Below are positions 18,589 through 27,543 of a DNA stretch of 64,000 nt, in pieces. Origin of the DNA: Leucothrix mucor DSM 2157. Its GTDB lineage: Bacteria > Pseudomonadota > Gammaproteobacteria > Thiotrichales > Thiotrichaceae. Under the pieces are notes generated by a model, which was given only the letters and a program-made list of their open reading frames with translations, was not told the DNA's origin and did no database searches. Made by a program: the position numbers and the translations under genes. Each line of letters begins with the position of its first letter. The stretch's first letter is position 1. The stretch lies in contig NZ_ATTE01000002.1 in NCBI RefSeq assembly GCF_000419525.1, positions 1-64,000 of the forward strand, read 5' to 3'.

Positions 18589-19106
18589 TACTCACCAGAT
18601 CCTGAAGGAAAGCGTCTTGGTCTTTCGCCAGCACCGGCGATGGCAATACGAATGGCATCAACAACTGCACTTAAGTCACTGGCAATAAAATTAAAATCAA
18701 CTCGTCGATTAGTACCACTTTCAGACTCCATTGCTTCTAGGCGCAAGCAGTCATCATGTAGGCGGTTTAGTTCCTGAATCAGTAACAGCAAGAAACGGCT
18801 TTCCGTGCGCTTACCCGCATAACCGTATTGAACAAATAAAGCACGTGGCAGAAACGAGCCTTGCTCAGCCCCCTGCAATGCAGCTCTTAGCCCTTGCTTT
18901 ACGGTCACCAGATCTGCACGTAGATCCTGATACTCAAAGCGGAACCGTTCCTGACGATCTGCATTACGCTGCGCCTCATCTATGATCGTAAAGCTGGCCG
19001 TTAAATCATCTAGGATAGACTCCAGCGAGACCGGATAATCCGCAGCTGCAGCCGGCATCAGCAATACCCATAGCACTAGGCACTTTAGTCTGAACATCAT
19101 GATCAC
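18585..19106 (-). CDS. RAQPRD-family conjugative element protein
   Basis: 173 residues; signal peptide (LVLWVLLMPAAAADYP). A helical domain follows with AQRNADRQERFRFEYQDLRADLVTVKQGLRAAL, the pattern of the RAQPRD family (TIGR01690). A C-terminal part (residues ~85-170) is longer than the usual ~100-120 residues, which suggests an extension. It is a small periplasmic component of unknown detailed role in MPF_G transfer systems. It sits between the TIGR03747 and transglycosylase genes. Confidence 0.72.
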   Translation of the reverse strand: MIMMFRLKCLVLWVLLMPAAAADYPVSLESILDDLTASFTIIDEAQRNADRQERFRFEYQDLRADLVTVKQGLRAALQGAEQGSFLPRALFVQYGYAGKRTESRFLLLLIQELNRLHDDCLRLEAMESESGTNRRVDFNFIASDLSAVVDAIRIAIAGAGERPRRFPSGSGEY

Positions 19107-19107
19107 C

Positions 19108-19794
19108 TTATAAATACTTCTTGAACTTCAAACTGCTAAGCCAGACGGTTAGGCCAAAGCAGATTGCAAATGGCAGGATTACCCAATTCGGATGAATCGA
19201 AAACGGACTGGCCAGATAAATTACAAACGGCAAAATAAACATGGGCTTGATTAGCACCACTGCACGATTCCAAAAATAGGATGACTCTCTGTCTCCGCCG
19301 AATCGACGCAGATCCCGTTGTGATAAGCCGTCGATTAAACCAATCACCCCGAACACCAAAAAGACCGGGAATGAAAACACAATCACCACAAGGCGAACCG
19401 CAAATAAGTAAACCATGTTAGTTGTCGCTTCTAGGTATTGCTGATATCCGATGCCGACAGAAATGCCCTGTAAGACATCACTACCGGACCACACGAACAA
19501 CGCCTTATAGAACTGCTTGGCAAAGCCAACCGCTGCAGCAGCAGGCTGACCTACTACCCGCCCAAAGTCCTGATTCAACCAACCCAGTTCAAGACTTAAC
19601 ATCTGTGATGAATGCAAAGCACCGGATAAATCCCAGTAACGAAAAAAGATCCCACCCCACTCAATCGCCACATTGAATATCAAGGCGAAGATCAGCCATG
19701 CGGCGACATTCAGCACACGGTCAATACTCTTGGCGAGGATACCCTGAGGTTTATGCACTGTGCTCTGTTGTGTGGCATAAGCTGCTTGGTTCAT
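19108..19794 (-). CDS. Conjugative element membrane protein (TIGR03747)
   Basis: 228 residues with at least four transmembrane segments (VAAWLIFALIFNVAIEWGGI, LFAVRLVVIVFSFPVFLVFG, PMFILPFVIYLASPF, VILPFAICFGLTVWLSSL). The motif GLIDGLSQRDLRRFGGDRESSY is characteristic of PFL_4697/TIGR03747, which is always encoded next to TraD and probably assists the coupling protein. It overlaps traD by 4 bases. Confidence 0.88.
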   Translation of the reverse strand: MNQAAYATQQSTVHKPQGILAKSIDRVLNVAAWLIFALIFNVAIEWGGIFFRYWDLSGALHSSQMLSLELGWLNQDFGRVVGQPAAAAVGFAKQFYKALFVWSGSDVLQGISVGIGYQQYLEATTNMVYLFAVRLVVIVFSFPVFLVFGVIGLIDGLSQRDLRRFGGDRESSYFWNRAVVLIKPMFILPFVIYLASPFSIHPNWVILPFAICFGLTVWLSSLKFKKYL

Positions 19795-21833
19795 ACGTAT
19801 CCCTTGCCCGCTTCGCTGCGTTTAAACCAATCCTCAGGTGTGGTACTCAGGTAACGCTCTTTCATATCTTCCGCAATGGATTCCAGTGCATCAGGCAAGC
19901 TGTCATCGGTATGCGAGAATGGAATTCTGACCTTAAACAGGTTTCCTTCGGTAAATAAGAAGGCCTGCCCTTTAGGTAAGGCAATTAGCTCACTAGGGCT
20001 CAATAACGGCACATTCTCAGTCGTTATCCTGTCCTCATTCGTGGACGTGAAGTGCGTCTCTGTATCAACTTCTGAGCTGTCTCTGGCACTGGTGACCGTG
20101 GTTAACTGAGCGACCTGAACTTGTGGCAACTGCTCTGTTAGAAACTCAGCGGTCTCCTTATTCTTAACCCGCAATACCAACAAATTATTGAAGTTTCCGG
20201 CAATCTGTCTGGCCTTATCAGCATTGCCAATCCCCACCGTTAAGTCCGCACTGGTTTGGGTATAGGCGGTGATTTGCAAACCTGCACCACCGCCTTTGTT
20301 GGCCAGAGGAATAAACTGGTCACCCAGTAATTCTGCAAACTCATCTGCATGCAGACAAATACGACGGATTTTTGAATTGCCTTTATAAATTCCGCCTAAG
20401 GTAGCGGTCAGGTCACTGAACATTGAAGCACCCACAGCACCTCCGACCACCGAATCACTCAAACAGTCCAAGCCCACATAAACCACAGCTTCCTGCTCAA
20501 TGACTGACTTCCAGTCAAAGATTTCACGAGGGTCATCCAAGTCCAGATAATCAGGGGTTAACAACTCACTAGTCCGCCCCGTATTTAACTGCTCCAGCAA
20601 GGGCGTCATATTGGATACAATCTTATCGTAATAGCTTTTATCGGCCCGAAACGATGAGAGTAAACCATCAAAAATTGGATCTGATAACTCCTCATTCTTA
20701 TACAATTGCATTACCGCAATGGCTTCATTGTCCCGCCCACGAATCGCGGGAGGCAGCTGGTTATGGTTCACTGCCGCAGCGAGTGTCGCCAGCTTTTCAG
20801 AATAATCCTCAACCCGCTGACCTTTAAAGAAGGCATGACCGAACTCCACGAATAACTCATCCATGGATAAAATGTGCCGGTTGATACTCTGATAATCTGG
20901 AATGTATCCCAGGAACACCAACGCCTGCGCCACAATATTCACATACCGCCAACCAAACATCTTAAAGGCGGCAGAACTGCCCTCACCTGAGGCCCGGTCT
21001 GTAATCCTTGTTGGAACTTCAGTGATCCGACTAAAATTACCAATCGGGTTATAGCGGGCAGAGATGTCTGGATACCCCAAATGAAATACATAGCACTTTC
21101 GCTTAGCATCACATGCAGCCTGAAACGTGCTACGCATCAGATCAGCATCACCTTTCGGATCAAACACAATGGTGACATCACCACGCGCGATATCCTGCTT
21201 GATCAGAACCTCTGCGGTTCGAGTTTTACCAACCCGAGTGGTTCCTAAAACCAAGGTATGCCCGTTGCGCTCACCAAGATTCAACGTGACATTACTCTCA
21301 CCTTCATACATGCCAACCGCATGAATCTCAGGATGCCCACCAATACTTGGTACCGGACGAAATGGATTAAAGCGACTATTGGCCGACAACGGCGCTAACA
21401 ATCGACTGATGCAAAGGTTGTGCTCAAAGCGCAATTCACAGGCCCGTACAAACCGATAGCTTCGGGACTGCTCGGTATATCGTCGTCCCCCGTATAATGA
21501 GATATCGCGCATTCTCTGGACATGCCTTTGCTGCCACTCAAAGCCCTTACCCACGAACAACACCTTATTAGAGACCGGTATCTCCTTATTACTCATTTCA
21601 TAGTAAGGCAGGGCTCTAAGGTTCTTCTTATAACGTACGATTCGCCATCCCTGACGGGCACGGATGACTAGTAGGATACTCAACAATAGCAATGTCAGAT
21701 TCGCTACCGACGGCGTCATAAAGATAATCCCTGGAGCCCAGTACAGGAACACCATGAACAAGCCTGTAACCAGTACCGTATTAAATTCAATAGCCGGACG
21801 CAGCAAGGCCTCTATTTGATAAACCTTACTCAT
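19791..21833 (-). CDS. traD: Type IV coupling protein TraD (SXT/TOL subfamily)
   Basis: About 680 residues. Two N-terminal transmembrane helices (residues ~20-60) are followed by a P-loop domain: Walker A GTTRVGKT near 197-204, IVFDPKGDADL, and Walker B-like ICLHADEFAELL near 492-502. A QITAYTQTSADL segment is typical of the SXT/TOL TraD subfamily. It recruits the relaxase-DNA complex and pumps DNA to the secretion channel. The start at 21833 (MSKVYQIEALLRP) is chosen because the family begins this way; it overlaps the upstream transglycosylase gene by 8 bases. A longer start at 21863 is possible. Confidence 0.93.
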   Translation of the reverse strand: MSKVYQIEALLRPAIEFNTVLVTGLFMVFLYWAPGIIFMTPSVANLTLLLLSILLVIRARQGWRIVRYKKNLRALPYYEMSNKEIPVSNKVLFVGKGFEWQQRHVQRMRDISLYGGRRYTEQSRSYRFVRACELRFEHNLCISRLLAPLSANSRFNPFRPVPSIGGHPEIHAVGMYEGESNVTLNLGERNGHTLVLGTTRVGKTRTAEVLIKQDIARGDVTIVFDPKGDADLMRSTFQAACDAKRKCYVFHLGYPDISARYNPIGNFSRITEVPTRITDRASGEGSSAAFKMFGWRYVNIVAQALVFLGYIPDYQSINRHILSMDELFVEFGHAFFKGQRVEDYSEKLATLAAAVNHNQLPPAIRGRDNEAIAVMQLYKNEELSDPIFDGLLSSFRADKSYYDKIVSNMTPLLEQLNTGRTSELLTPDYLDLDDPREIFDWKSVIEQEAVVYVGLDCLSDSVVGGAVGASMFSDLTATLGGIYKGNSKIRRICLHADEFAELLGDQFIPLANKGGGAGLQITAYTQTSADLTVGIGNADKARQIAGNFNNLLVLRVKNKETAEFLTEQLPQVQVAQLTTVTSARDSSEVDTETHFTSTNEDRITTENVPLLSPSELIALPKGQAFLFTEGNLFKVRIPFSHTDDSLPDALESIAEDMKERYLSTTPEDWFKRSEAGKGYV

Positions 21834-22578
21834 CAGCCGTTGCCCGAATTCGGGTGTGCCCATTCATTGGGCCAACCTCAGACTGCAGAGTCACTGATCG
21901 GTAGCGGGTAACACCTGCCTGTGATTGAAAGACCTGAGGACTACGCGCAGAGGTTGTTTTTAACCTAGCAGATTGGCGAACCGGTTGGCTTGATGATCGC
22001 TGTTCTAGTGACGGACGCTGGCCATCGGTTGCCCGATTTACCGGCGTTTGTGACACCAATAAGGCAGCAAGGTCACGAATCTTTGGGACTGGAGACACTG
22101 ACGGTTTCGTTGTAACTGCCAAGCCCAATCTGGACTGTTTGTATTCTTTATAGAAACGCTTTACGCGTCTAACGTAATGCTGCGTTTCCCGATAAGGAGG
22201 TATCCCCTTATAGCGATCCACTTTACCTTCGCCTGCATTGTAGGCCGCTAATGCAAATTCGATATTCCCCTTATAGCGTTTCAGTAGCCACTTAATATAG
22301 CGAGTACCACCGCGGATATTCTGATCAGCAGAATACACATTGGTCACGCCAAAACGTTTGGCTGTAGCCGGAATCATTTGCATCAAGCCCTGAGCATTTG
22401 CCGTTGATACTGCTCTTAATTTGAAGTTTGACTCTTGACGAATCATCGCTTTGATCAATGAAAAATCCACACCATAGTGACGCGCATGTTTTTCAATTAA
22501 GTGGTCATAACGACTGGAATCTGCAAAAGCAGACTGTCCACAAAACAAGGCACATAGCATCAAAAATCGCATGCTCAT
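21826..22578 (-). CDS. Lytic transglycosylase, transfer-operon
   Basis: 250 residues. A signal peptide ends near CGQSAFADS. The SLT domain shows AMIRQESNFKLRAVSTANAQ with catalytic Glu, GLMQMIPATAKRF, GGTRYIKWLL and ALAAYNAGEGKVDRY. A basic Ser/Gln-rich C-terminal tail of ~90 residues follows. It is the VirB1-like muramidase position (PFL_4694) of the operon. The element thus encodes two transglycosylases, the other being at 17812. It overlaps genes on both sides. Confidence 0.92.
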   Translation of the reverse strand: MSMRFLMLCALFCGQSAFADSSRYDHLIEKHARHYGVDFSLIKAMIRQESNFKLRAVSTANAQGLMQMIPATAKRFGVTNVYSADQNIRGGTRYIKWLLKRYKGNIEFALAAYNAGEGKVDRYKGIPPYRETQHYVRRVKRFYKEYKQSRLGLAVTTKPSVSPVPKIRDLAALLVSQTPVNRATDGQRPSLEQRSSSQPVRQSARLKTTSARSPQVFQSQAGVTRYRSVTLQSEVGPMNGHTRIRATADE

Positions 22579-23264
22579 CGCTCAACCATATAAGGTAACT
22601 TAGTGATACCCCGACTCAGGGATAAACCATTATCAAGATTAAGCGTTATCTGTTTACTGCTCACTCTTGCGGGTGAGATGTTCATTGACACGGCCCACTT
22701 TTTAATCGTCTTCGCCGTTGCACCGACAAAGTAAATATTGACGGTGACACCTGCCTCAATGAGTGCCGAGAGCTTGGGCTCACAGACCTTGCAAGGCAGC
22801 TTTAAAAAGAAATCAACGGTCTGAGTACTCTTCGCCTCACCGTAGCCACCGGCAGGTGCCGGGCCTTGACGGTACAATGGTATATCTCCGAACAGCTGTG
22901 ATTGCGCTGCCTGATAAGCTGCTTCAAATGCCAGCTCCTGTTCAACTCGCTGGCGCTCGATCTTTACCAGCTTACGGGCATAATACTCTCGCTCTGATAC
23001 CGTCTTTGCATGAATGCCTAACACGGTAATTGGATCCAAGTCAGGACTCCATAGTCCGCGCGGGCCTTGCATGAGGGTTTGGTAGTCCATCCAGTCTTTG
23101 GGTAATAAGTCCCAACTTTTAGCCTGACTGATTGCTGCCTGACTTAGAGTAGATTCACTAAACTGAGTGGTATCCGGCACTTTCTCCTTGGCCGTTAACA
23201 ACACTGGATTAGCGAACAACGGCATTAGTAAAACACCGGCTAATATGGCATATCGGCGGCGCAT
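22575..23264 (-). CDS. Conjugative element protein (TIGR03759)
   Basis: About 229 residues. The ATG at 23264 overlaps the stop of the lipoprotein gene (TGATG). Signal peptide (AILAGVLLMPLFANPVLL), then SWDLLPKDWMDYQTLMQGPR, DLDPITVLGIHAKTVSEREY and a C-terminal thioredoxin-like-looking portion with FFLKLPCKVCEP (CxxC variant) and VNIYFVGATAKTIKKWA. These blocks match PFL_4693/TIGR03759. It is a periplasmic protein required in this class of transfer systems; its exact role is not known. Confidence 0.88.
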   Translation of the reverse strand: MRRRYAILAGVLLMPLFANPVLLTAKEKVPDTTQFSESTLSQAAISQAKSWDLLPKDWMDYQTLMQGPRGLWSPDLDPITVLGIHAKTVSEREYYARKLVKIERQRVEQELAFEAAYQAAQSQLFGDIPLYRQGPAPAGGYGEAKSTQTVDFFLKLPCKVCEPKLSALIEAGVTVNIYFVGATAKTIKKWAVSMNISPARVSSKQITLNLDNGLSLSRGITKLPYMVER

Positions 23265-23638
23265 CAGTAAGCTCGCTTTGGCATGCAATACACCACTTTG
23301 GAGTTAGGCCTGGATAAGTCTCTAATGATATAGCGACATAGTGCTTTTGATGGTGTGGCAACCTTAATAGCAGAGCGCTGCCTGCTTGCGTATTTTGGTT
23401 TGGGTGGCAATCTGTTCGCTAGGACAGCGCGAACGGGTACCGCCGTCGTGCTTGCCTTGGCGACGGCCAACACAGGCCTTAGTCGCTCGTTCTCAACTTG
23501 CTTACGCTGCTTGCTCATAGTTGGCAGCACAATTTTAACAAGCGAACGATTCTCCCCTAACATTGGGCTAGATACCGAGCATCCAGCGATGATAATCACG
23601 GACAGGCTGAGTAAGCAGAGGTGTCGTTTGGTAATCAT
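23264..23638 (-). CDS. Small lipoprotein of the transfer operon
   Basis: 124 residues with a signal ending in the lipobox IIIAGC, so it is predicted to be lipid-anchored. The mature part is short and very basic (KSKQ-, RQRSAIKVAT, KPKYASRQ). It ends with a Cys-containing RYIIRDLSRPNSKVVYCMPK. I do not recognise a family. It starts at the last base of the PilL-like gene and its stop overlaps the next ATG, so it is clearly part of the operon. Confidence 0.7.
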   Translation of the reverse strand: MITKRHLCLLSLSVIIIAGCSVSSPMLGENRSLVKIVLPTMSKQRKQVENERLRPVLAVAKASTTAVPVRAVLANRLPPKPKYASRQRSAIKVATPSKALCRYIIRDLSRPNSKVVYCMPKRAY

Positions 23639-24360
23639 TAGCGTAGCTCCTGTGGGATCATATCCAGCGTTAAAACGGTGCCTTTATTCAGTACAGATGA
23701 ATTGATCTCACCAAGTACTGTGCTCAAGCCTTGCTTATAGCTGGCAACCTGTTTCCGGCTACTGTGAGGTTTTGCAGCTCGTTGAATTACAGGCACCATC
23801 GGAGCCTTACGCACAACGGGTATGGTTCTACTTGCTGCCGCTTTAACTGCTGGTTTGATCCGCGCTGCTCTGACCTGATGTGAGGCACGGCTTACGGATA
23901 CAGGGACAGATACCAGCGGGGCTTTATAACTCAGTGGCAATTGGAAAGTGATCAGTCGATTAATTGGATCAACAGCTAATATCCACGGCTCCCCAGACAG
24001 GGTCTCCAAGGCACTTTCTAAACTCATCGGTCCCATCGTTCTGTGCACGTCAGGTAGAGGCAAACCGAATAGCTGATGGACTCGTCTATCCGGATGGTAT
24101 TTGGCAATCTGATACCCTGAATCTTTAAGCAAAGACTCGACAGCATTAAAGACAGTTTTCACATGTGGACTAAAGACAATTTTTGGAATCACTGACTGCA
24201 ATGGATTGCGTTGTGCCATTGATGCCCCAGGGCTCAATGTCACATAGCGCGATACACGCATGGCATCTTGAGATGAATCACCCTTGGGTGAGGCAGCCAG
24301 TTCATGACTACTTAAAAAGAGAAGTGACATGACACTGACCATTAATTTTAGCTTGCTCAT
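23638..24360 (-). CDS. PilL N-terminal-domain protein, first gene of the transfer operon
   Basis: About 240 residues. Start ATG 24360, with GAGGG 7 bases upstream. After a signal peptide it has RYVTLSPGASMAQRNPLQSV, VESLLKDSGYQIAKYHPDRR, LFGLPLPDVHRTMGPMSLES and LSGEPWILAVDPINRLITFQ. This is the PilL N-terminal domain (TIGR03748 type), which in these elements belongs to the conjugative pilus region; the larger PilL C-terminus is replaced here by a basic Ala/Ser-rich tail. It opens the long minus-strand operon ending at 6441. Confidence 0.85.
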   Translation of the reverse strand: MSKLKLMVSVMSLLFLSSHELAASPKGDSSQDAMRVSRYVTLSPGASMAQRNPLQSVIPKIVFSPHVKTVFNAVESLLKDSGYQIAKYHPDRRVHQLFGLPLPDVHRTMGPMSLESALETLSGEPWILAVDPINRLITFQLPLSYKAPLVSVPVSVSRASHQVRAARIKPAVKAAASRTIPVVRKAPMVPVIQRAAKPHSSRKQVASYKQGLSTVLGEINSSVLNKGTVLTLDMIPQELR

Positions 24361-24770
24361 ATGGCACCCTCGCACCTCGATTAACTAAAACTATTAGAGC
24401 ATGGACGCTACTGAATGAACTGCCTTATAAGAATCACAAGCCTGTCACTTTAAACGGCAAAGAAAGTACGGATTGCCAGTCAGCAAAGTGATGTTTGAGC
24501 ACCACTAGGTGATACCAAAGGTATTAAAAAATTGGTAACTGGTTGCTTGTAGACTCAGGGTTAAGAGTGGTCATCGACAGCGACTTTTAGGTCATGCTGA
24601 TAAAATGAAAGTGTGTTTTTGTTTTAAATAATTTTTATTAGAATTCGACTGTGAACACAGCACTATATAACTTGTGGTTAACGACAGCCCTCACGAAGCG
24701 TGACCGTTCAATTTGGCCATTTGACTTCATTGGCTTGAGAGCTGAGAAGAAATAGATCATGAATAGGGTT
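24361..24770. promoter_or_regulatory. Promoter region of the transfer operon
   Basis: 410 bp between the TIGR03761 gene and the PilL-like gene, both on the minus strand. It is AT-rich, with a poly-T/A stretch near 24610-24650, and has no gene. As the only long gap before the operon, it most likely holds the main transfer promoter. I see no clear operator. Confidence 0.45.
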
Positions 24771-25409
24771 CTATTTACCAGAGGGAGAATAGGCCGGAAC
24801 TAGCTGCCCAGTGAGGATCGCTTTAGGCACTATCCCCATTTGCTTCATAGCAGCCTTCGCAACATCCGTCTGTAGCTGCAGTTGCTCACGATTTAGAGCA
24901 TGGGAATGGTATAGCATCGCTTCACTAAACAAGGCCAGCAAGCCTTGGTTTAGTGTTGCAATCTGGGTATGCATCTGACTGTCTGTCATCAACCCCACCC
25001 TATTCACTTGCATGGCCATCAAACAAAAATCATCAAATTGCTTTATTTGTCTGGCAGCTTGCCAGCTGTAAGGTGTTTTCAGATTCAAATCGACCGACAT
25101 AGGCCGGTCTGGCTCAAAGGGCTGGAATGGAACTACATCCTTTGTATTCATTAACGTCTGCACCGTTTGCTGGCACTGTTCCAACAACAACTGAATACTC
25201 TGTTGCCTATCCGTTAACCGAACCAACCACCACAAGGCATAAGGATTCCCCAAAGCAGCATCATCCCAAATAATGCGAGCTAAACTCGCAAACTGGAAAA
25301 GGCCATAGATCGGCCGCAAACCGAACTCAGCATCACCGGGCCGCCCCTGCAGCATACGCTTTGCCTGAAATGTGAGTAGCTCCAATTTTGCGGCCTTAGG
25401 GCTATTCAT
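24771..25409 (-). CDS. Conjugative element protein (TIGR03761, PFL_4669 type)
   Basis: 212 residues, soluble. The N-terminal LELLTFQAKRMLQGRPGDAE, the IYGLFQFASLARIIWDDAAL block and NPYALWWLVRLTDRQQSI match PFL_4669/TIGR03761. These proteins are encoded beside the DUF2857 protein near the relaxase and replication side of ICEs; their function is unknown. It overlaps the DUF2857 gene by 8 bases. Confidence 0.85.
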   Translation of the reverse strand: MNSPKAAKLELLTFQAKRMLQGRPGDAEFGLRPIYGLFQFASLARIIWDDAALGNPYALWWLVRLTDRQQSIQLLLEQCQQTVQTLMNTKDVVPFQPFEPDRPMSVDLNLKTPYSWQAARQIKQFDDFCLMAMQVNRVGLMTDSQMHTQIATLNQGLLALFSEAMLYHSHALNREQLQLQTDVAKAAMKQMGIVPKAILTGQLVPAYSPSGK

Positions 25410-25971
25410 CAGTACTTATTTCGTCATATGTGAATCGACTCCACAAGGTCAGAATTTCTCTGATCGTCAGGTTGTACTCATTGGCTAGTCGCAAGCATCT
25501 TTCAGGAGAAGACATGAGGCATATATCTTCATTAAACAGGCGATCAAAGTCTGTTAATAGACGTTTATGCTGATCACTATGCTGCTCAACTTCCGGTATT
25601 TTCCAGCGCCCAATGGGTGCCCTTTCCATACCATGACGCTCACGAATAACCATGTATTCTTTACCACTCAAGCCATACTCTTTCGTTAGCATTTTACGTG
25701 GTGCATCGTTGAGAACTAGCTGATCAATCAGATCCGCAAGTTTTACCTCCTGATCTGCATAACTAATGAGGTTCTCTAGTTTGGAGGCATTCACTGTGAT
25801 ATCAAAAAAGGGACTACTGCAAACGCTACGAACTGCTCTGGCATCCATTTTTGAAAGTCTGTTTGCCAGCGTATGATCGACACCTAAACGTTCTAATTTT
25901 TCTAATTGACCATCCAAGCTGTATTGCTGGATCTCCGTTACTAATTGCAAGGCTAGAGATGATTTAAGCAT
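25402..25971 (-). CDS. DUF2857-family protein
   Basis: 189 residues. The motifs LEKLERLGVDHTLANRLSKM, DAPRKMLTKEYGLSGKEYMV and RLANEYNLTIREILTLWSRF have helix-turn-helix character and match DUF2857 proteins of ICE/SPI-7-like elements. It is co-transcribed with the TIGR03761 gene. It may bind DNA or regulate transfer, but this is inference. Confidence 0.8.
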   Translation of the reverse strand: MLKSSLALQLVTEIQQYSLDGQLEKLERLGVDHTLANRLSKMDARAVRSVCSSPFFDITVNASKLENLISYADQEVKLADLIDQLVLNDAPRKMLTKEYGLSGKEYMVIRERHGMERAPIGRWKIPEVEQHSDQHKRLLTDFDRLFNEDICLMSSPERCLRLANEYNLTIREILTLWSRFTYDEISTDE

Positions 25972-26205
25972 TCAGCACCCTACCCTTCAACACCATTAAA
26001 GACGTAACTATTCCCGCAATCTGATTCATGGCTACTCCTCGCCTCTCTGATAGATAGTTGTTATCTGACCCTACGCGAATCAAGCCAGATACTCTCTGTA
26101 TTAAGATGAATTATTCTTATTCTGAATGGTTTTAAAGCCTGATATTCATCTAAGTGAGGGTGCGCATTATACGTATGGATAACGCTAAACGGGTCTCCTT
26201 TTGTC

Positions 26206-27330
26206 TTACAAAATAACCAACTCATCATTGACAAACATACCGTCTATCAACTCATCATTAGAATCAAACCGAAAGCCTTCCAGAGTACGTCCATACGCTT
26301 CGTAACGTACTGTCAGGCAATGATCCTGCACCAGTAGTTTAATATCGGCAAGTGACTCATCAGAGCACCCCGTCAGCTTTTGATAACGAGAGTACAGTGT
26401 CGGAGTCACTGCAAATAGGCCTTTCTCGACCACATGAATTAATGAGTTGGAGGTGTTCATTACTAGCGTACCTTGCTCAATTTGTTCATAGATCCAATCA
26501 AAGAATGGCTCCTTGGCAATGCTATCAAAGACCTGACTTTGGGTCTCAGGCGCTAAACTTTTTACCTTCACATCATTACTCTTAGACGCAGGATCTACCA
26601 CTTCTGTTTGCACAACCAGAGACGGGCAGCAAGTCGCCAACTGCATAAACTTAACTACATACCGACACAACGCGTGATGGCCACTGATCCCTGCTGACCA
26701 TTCACTGATCACGGTATTGTCAACTGCGAGCCAAGTTAAGGTCTCTGGTGTTATCCAACGGTTCCCCAGAATATTAGCGCTAGCGATCGCATAACTAGAG
26801 TCATTAGAGTGCGCTGATTTAAACCTAAAATACCCCACATCTCCAAGTCCTGAGTGCATAGCATCCCAACGCTTAAAACTATGGCCGTTGTGGCTTATCT
26901 CAATTAGACAGTCATTCAGACTGTCCCTAATCGTTGCCATGACAGCTACTGAGAAAATAACAAAGGACCACTGGTTACGCTGCGCATCAACCAGATCAGT
27001 CCGGGTACCTGGTGGTAATACCAGTCCACGTCGTAACTTTAAGGCATTGATGCCCGCGAGTAGGCAGAGGTCAGCCAACCCATACGGCCGACAATAACGC
27101 TTATATTTGACCGCCGGTATACATTGCAATGTATGGAGAAGGCTTTTAATAAATTCTTGGAAGTGATGGTCAAATGAAATCCGGTCCATTGATAGCAAAC
27201 CAAACACCGTATCAATTGTAGGTTGATACTGAGTCAGTAACTCTTCAACCGGCAATGGCTGGTTTAAGCCCTCAATAACCGGATTGGAAACATCTATTGT
27301 TTGTCGTTTGAAGGAGGGGAAGAGTTTCAT
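26206..27330 (-). CDS. traI: TraI_2-like (MOB_H) relaxase homologue with degenerate active site
   Basis: About 374 residues. The start at 27330 is chosen because GGA lies ~8 bases before the ATG, and the upstream ATG at 27357 has none. The N-terminal half matches TraI_2/MOB_H relaxases: INALKLRRGLVLPPGTR, a W-x-F-V segment and ANILGNRWITPETLTWLAVD. The C-terminal half resembles TraI_2_C: FFDWIYEQIEQGTLVMNTSN, VVEKGLFAVTPTLYSRYQ. In the family the first part carries a HH pair, GGLLxH and an HD motif that bind metal. Here the matching stretches read YKRYCRPYGLADLCL and VAVMATIRDSLND, so all these ligands are replaced. It may be an inactive partner, or relaxase activity may lie elsewhere. Confidence 0.75.
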   Translation of the reverse strand: MKLFPSFKRQTIDVSNPVIEGLNQPLPVEELLTQYQPTIDTVFGLLSMDRISFDHHFQEFIKSLLHTLQCIPAVKYKRYCRPYGLADLCLLAGINALKLRRGLVLPPGTRTDLVDAQRNQWSFVIFSVAVMATIRDSLNDCLIEISHNGHSFKRWDAMHSGLGDVGYFRFKSAHSNDSSYAIASANILGNRWITPETLTWLAVDNTVISEWSAGISGHHALCRYVVKFMQLATCCPSLVVQTEVVDPASKSNDVKVKSLAPETQSQVFDSIAKEPFFDWIYEQIEQGTLVMNTSNSLIHVVEKGLFAVTPTLYSRYQKLTGCSDESLADIKLLVQDHCLTVRYEAYGRTLEGFRFDSNDELIDGMFVNDELVIL

Positions 27331-27392
27331 GCAGTATCCGTCAGCATCAGTTAGCAAAGATCAAAACCTCAACCCACTGGCATGGCTAAATC

Positions 27393-27462
27393 AATCTTCT
27401 AGTGTGTATCCTAGCGGGTGAATTTTTCGCGTAGCGAAAAAGAGGGGCGGTAATGAGCCCCT
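27393..27462. repeat. 70-bp structured repeat, copy A
   Basis: Nearly identical to 29750-29818. It contains TTTTTCGC-gta-GCGAAAAA (stem 8 bp) and GGGGC...GCCCC. Read on the minus strand the second stem is followed by CTCTTTTT, so it could be the terminator of the integrase gene. The loop of the first hairpin differs between copies while the stem is kept. Confidence 0.7.
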
Positions 27463-27543
27463 TTATACCGATCTCTCTGAATTGCAACATGCCTAACCGA
27501 TAACTGGATAAATTTCACCTCGTACCGGCCAAATATATAAAGA

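Noticed and set aside
26206-27330. Plain chromosomal metabolic enzyme
   Set aside because: The TraI_2-like blocks and the TraI_2_C-like end in the right order make the relaxase-family match more likely.
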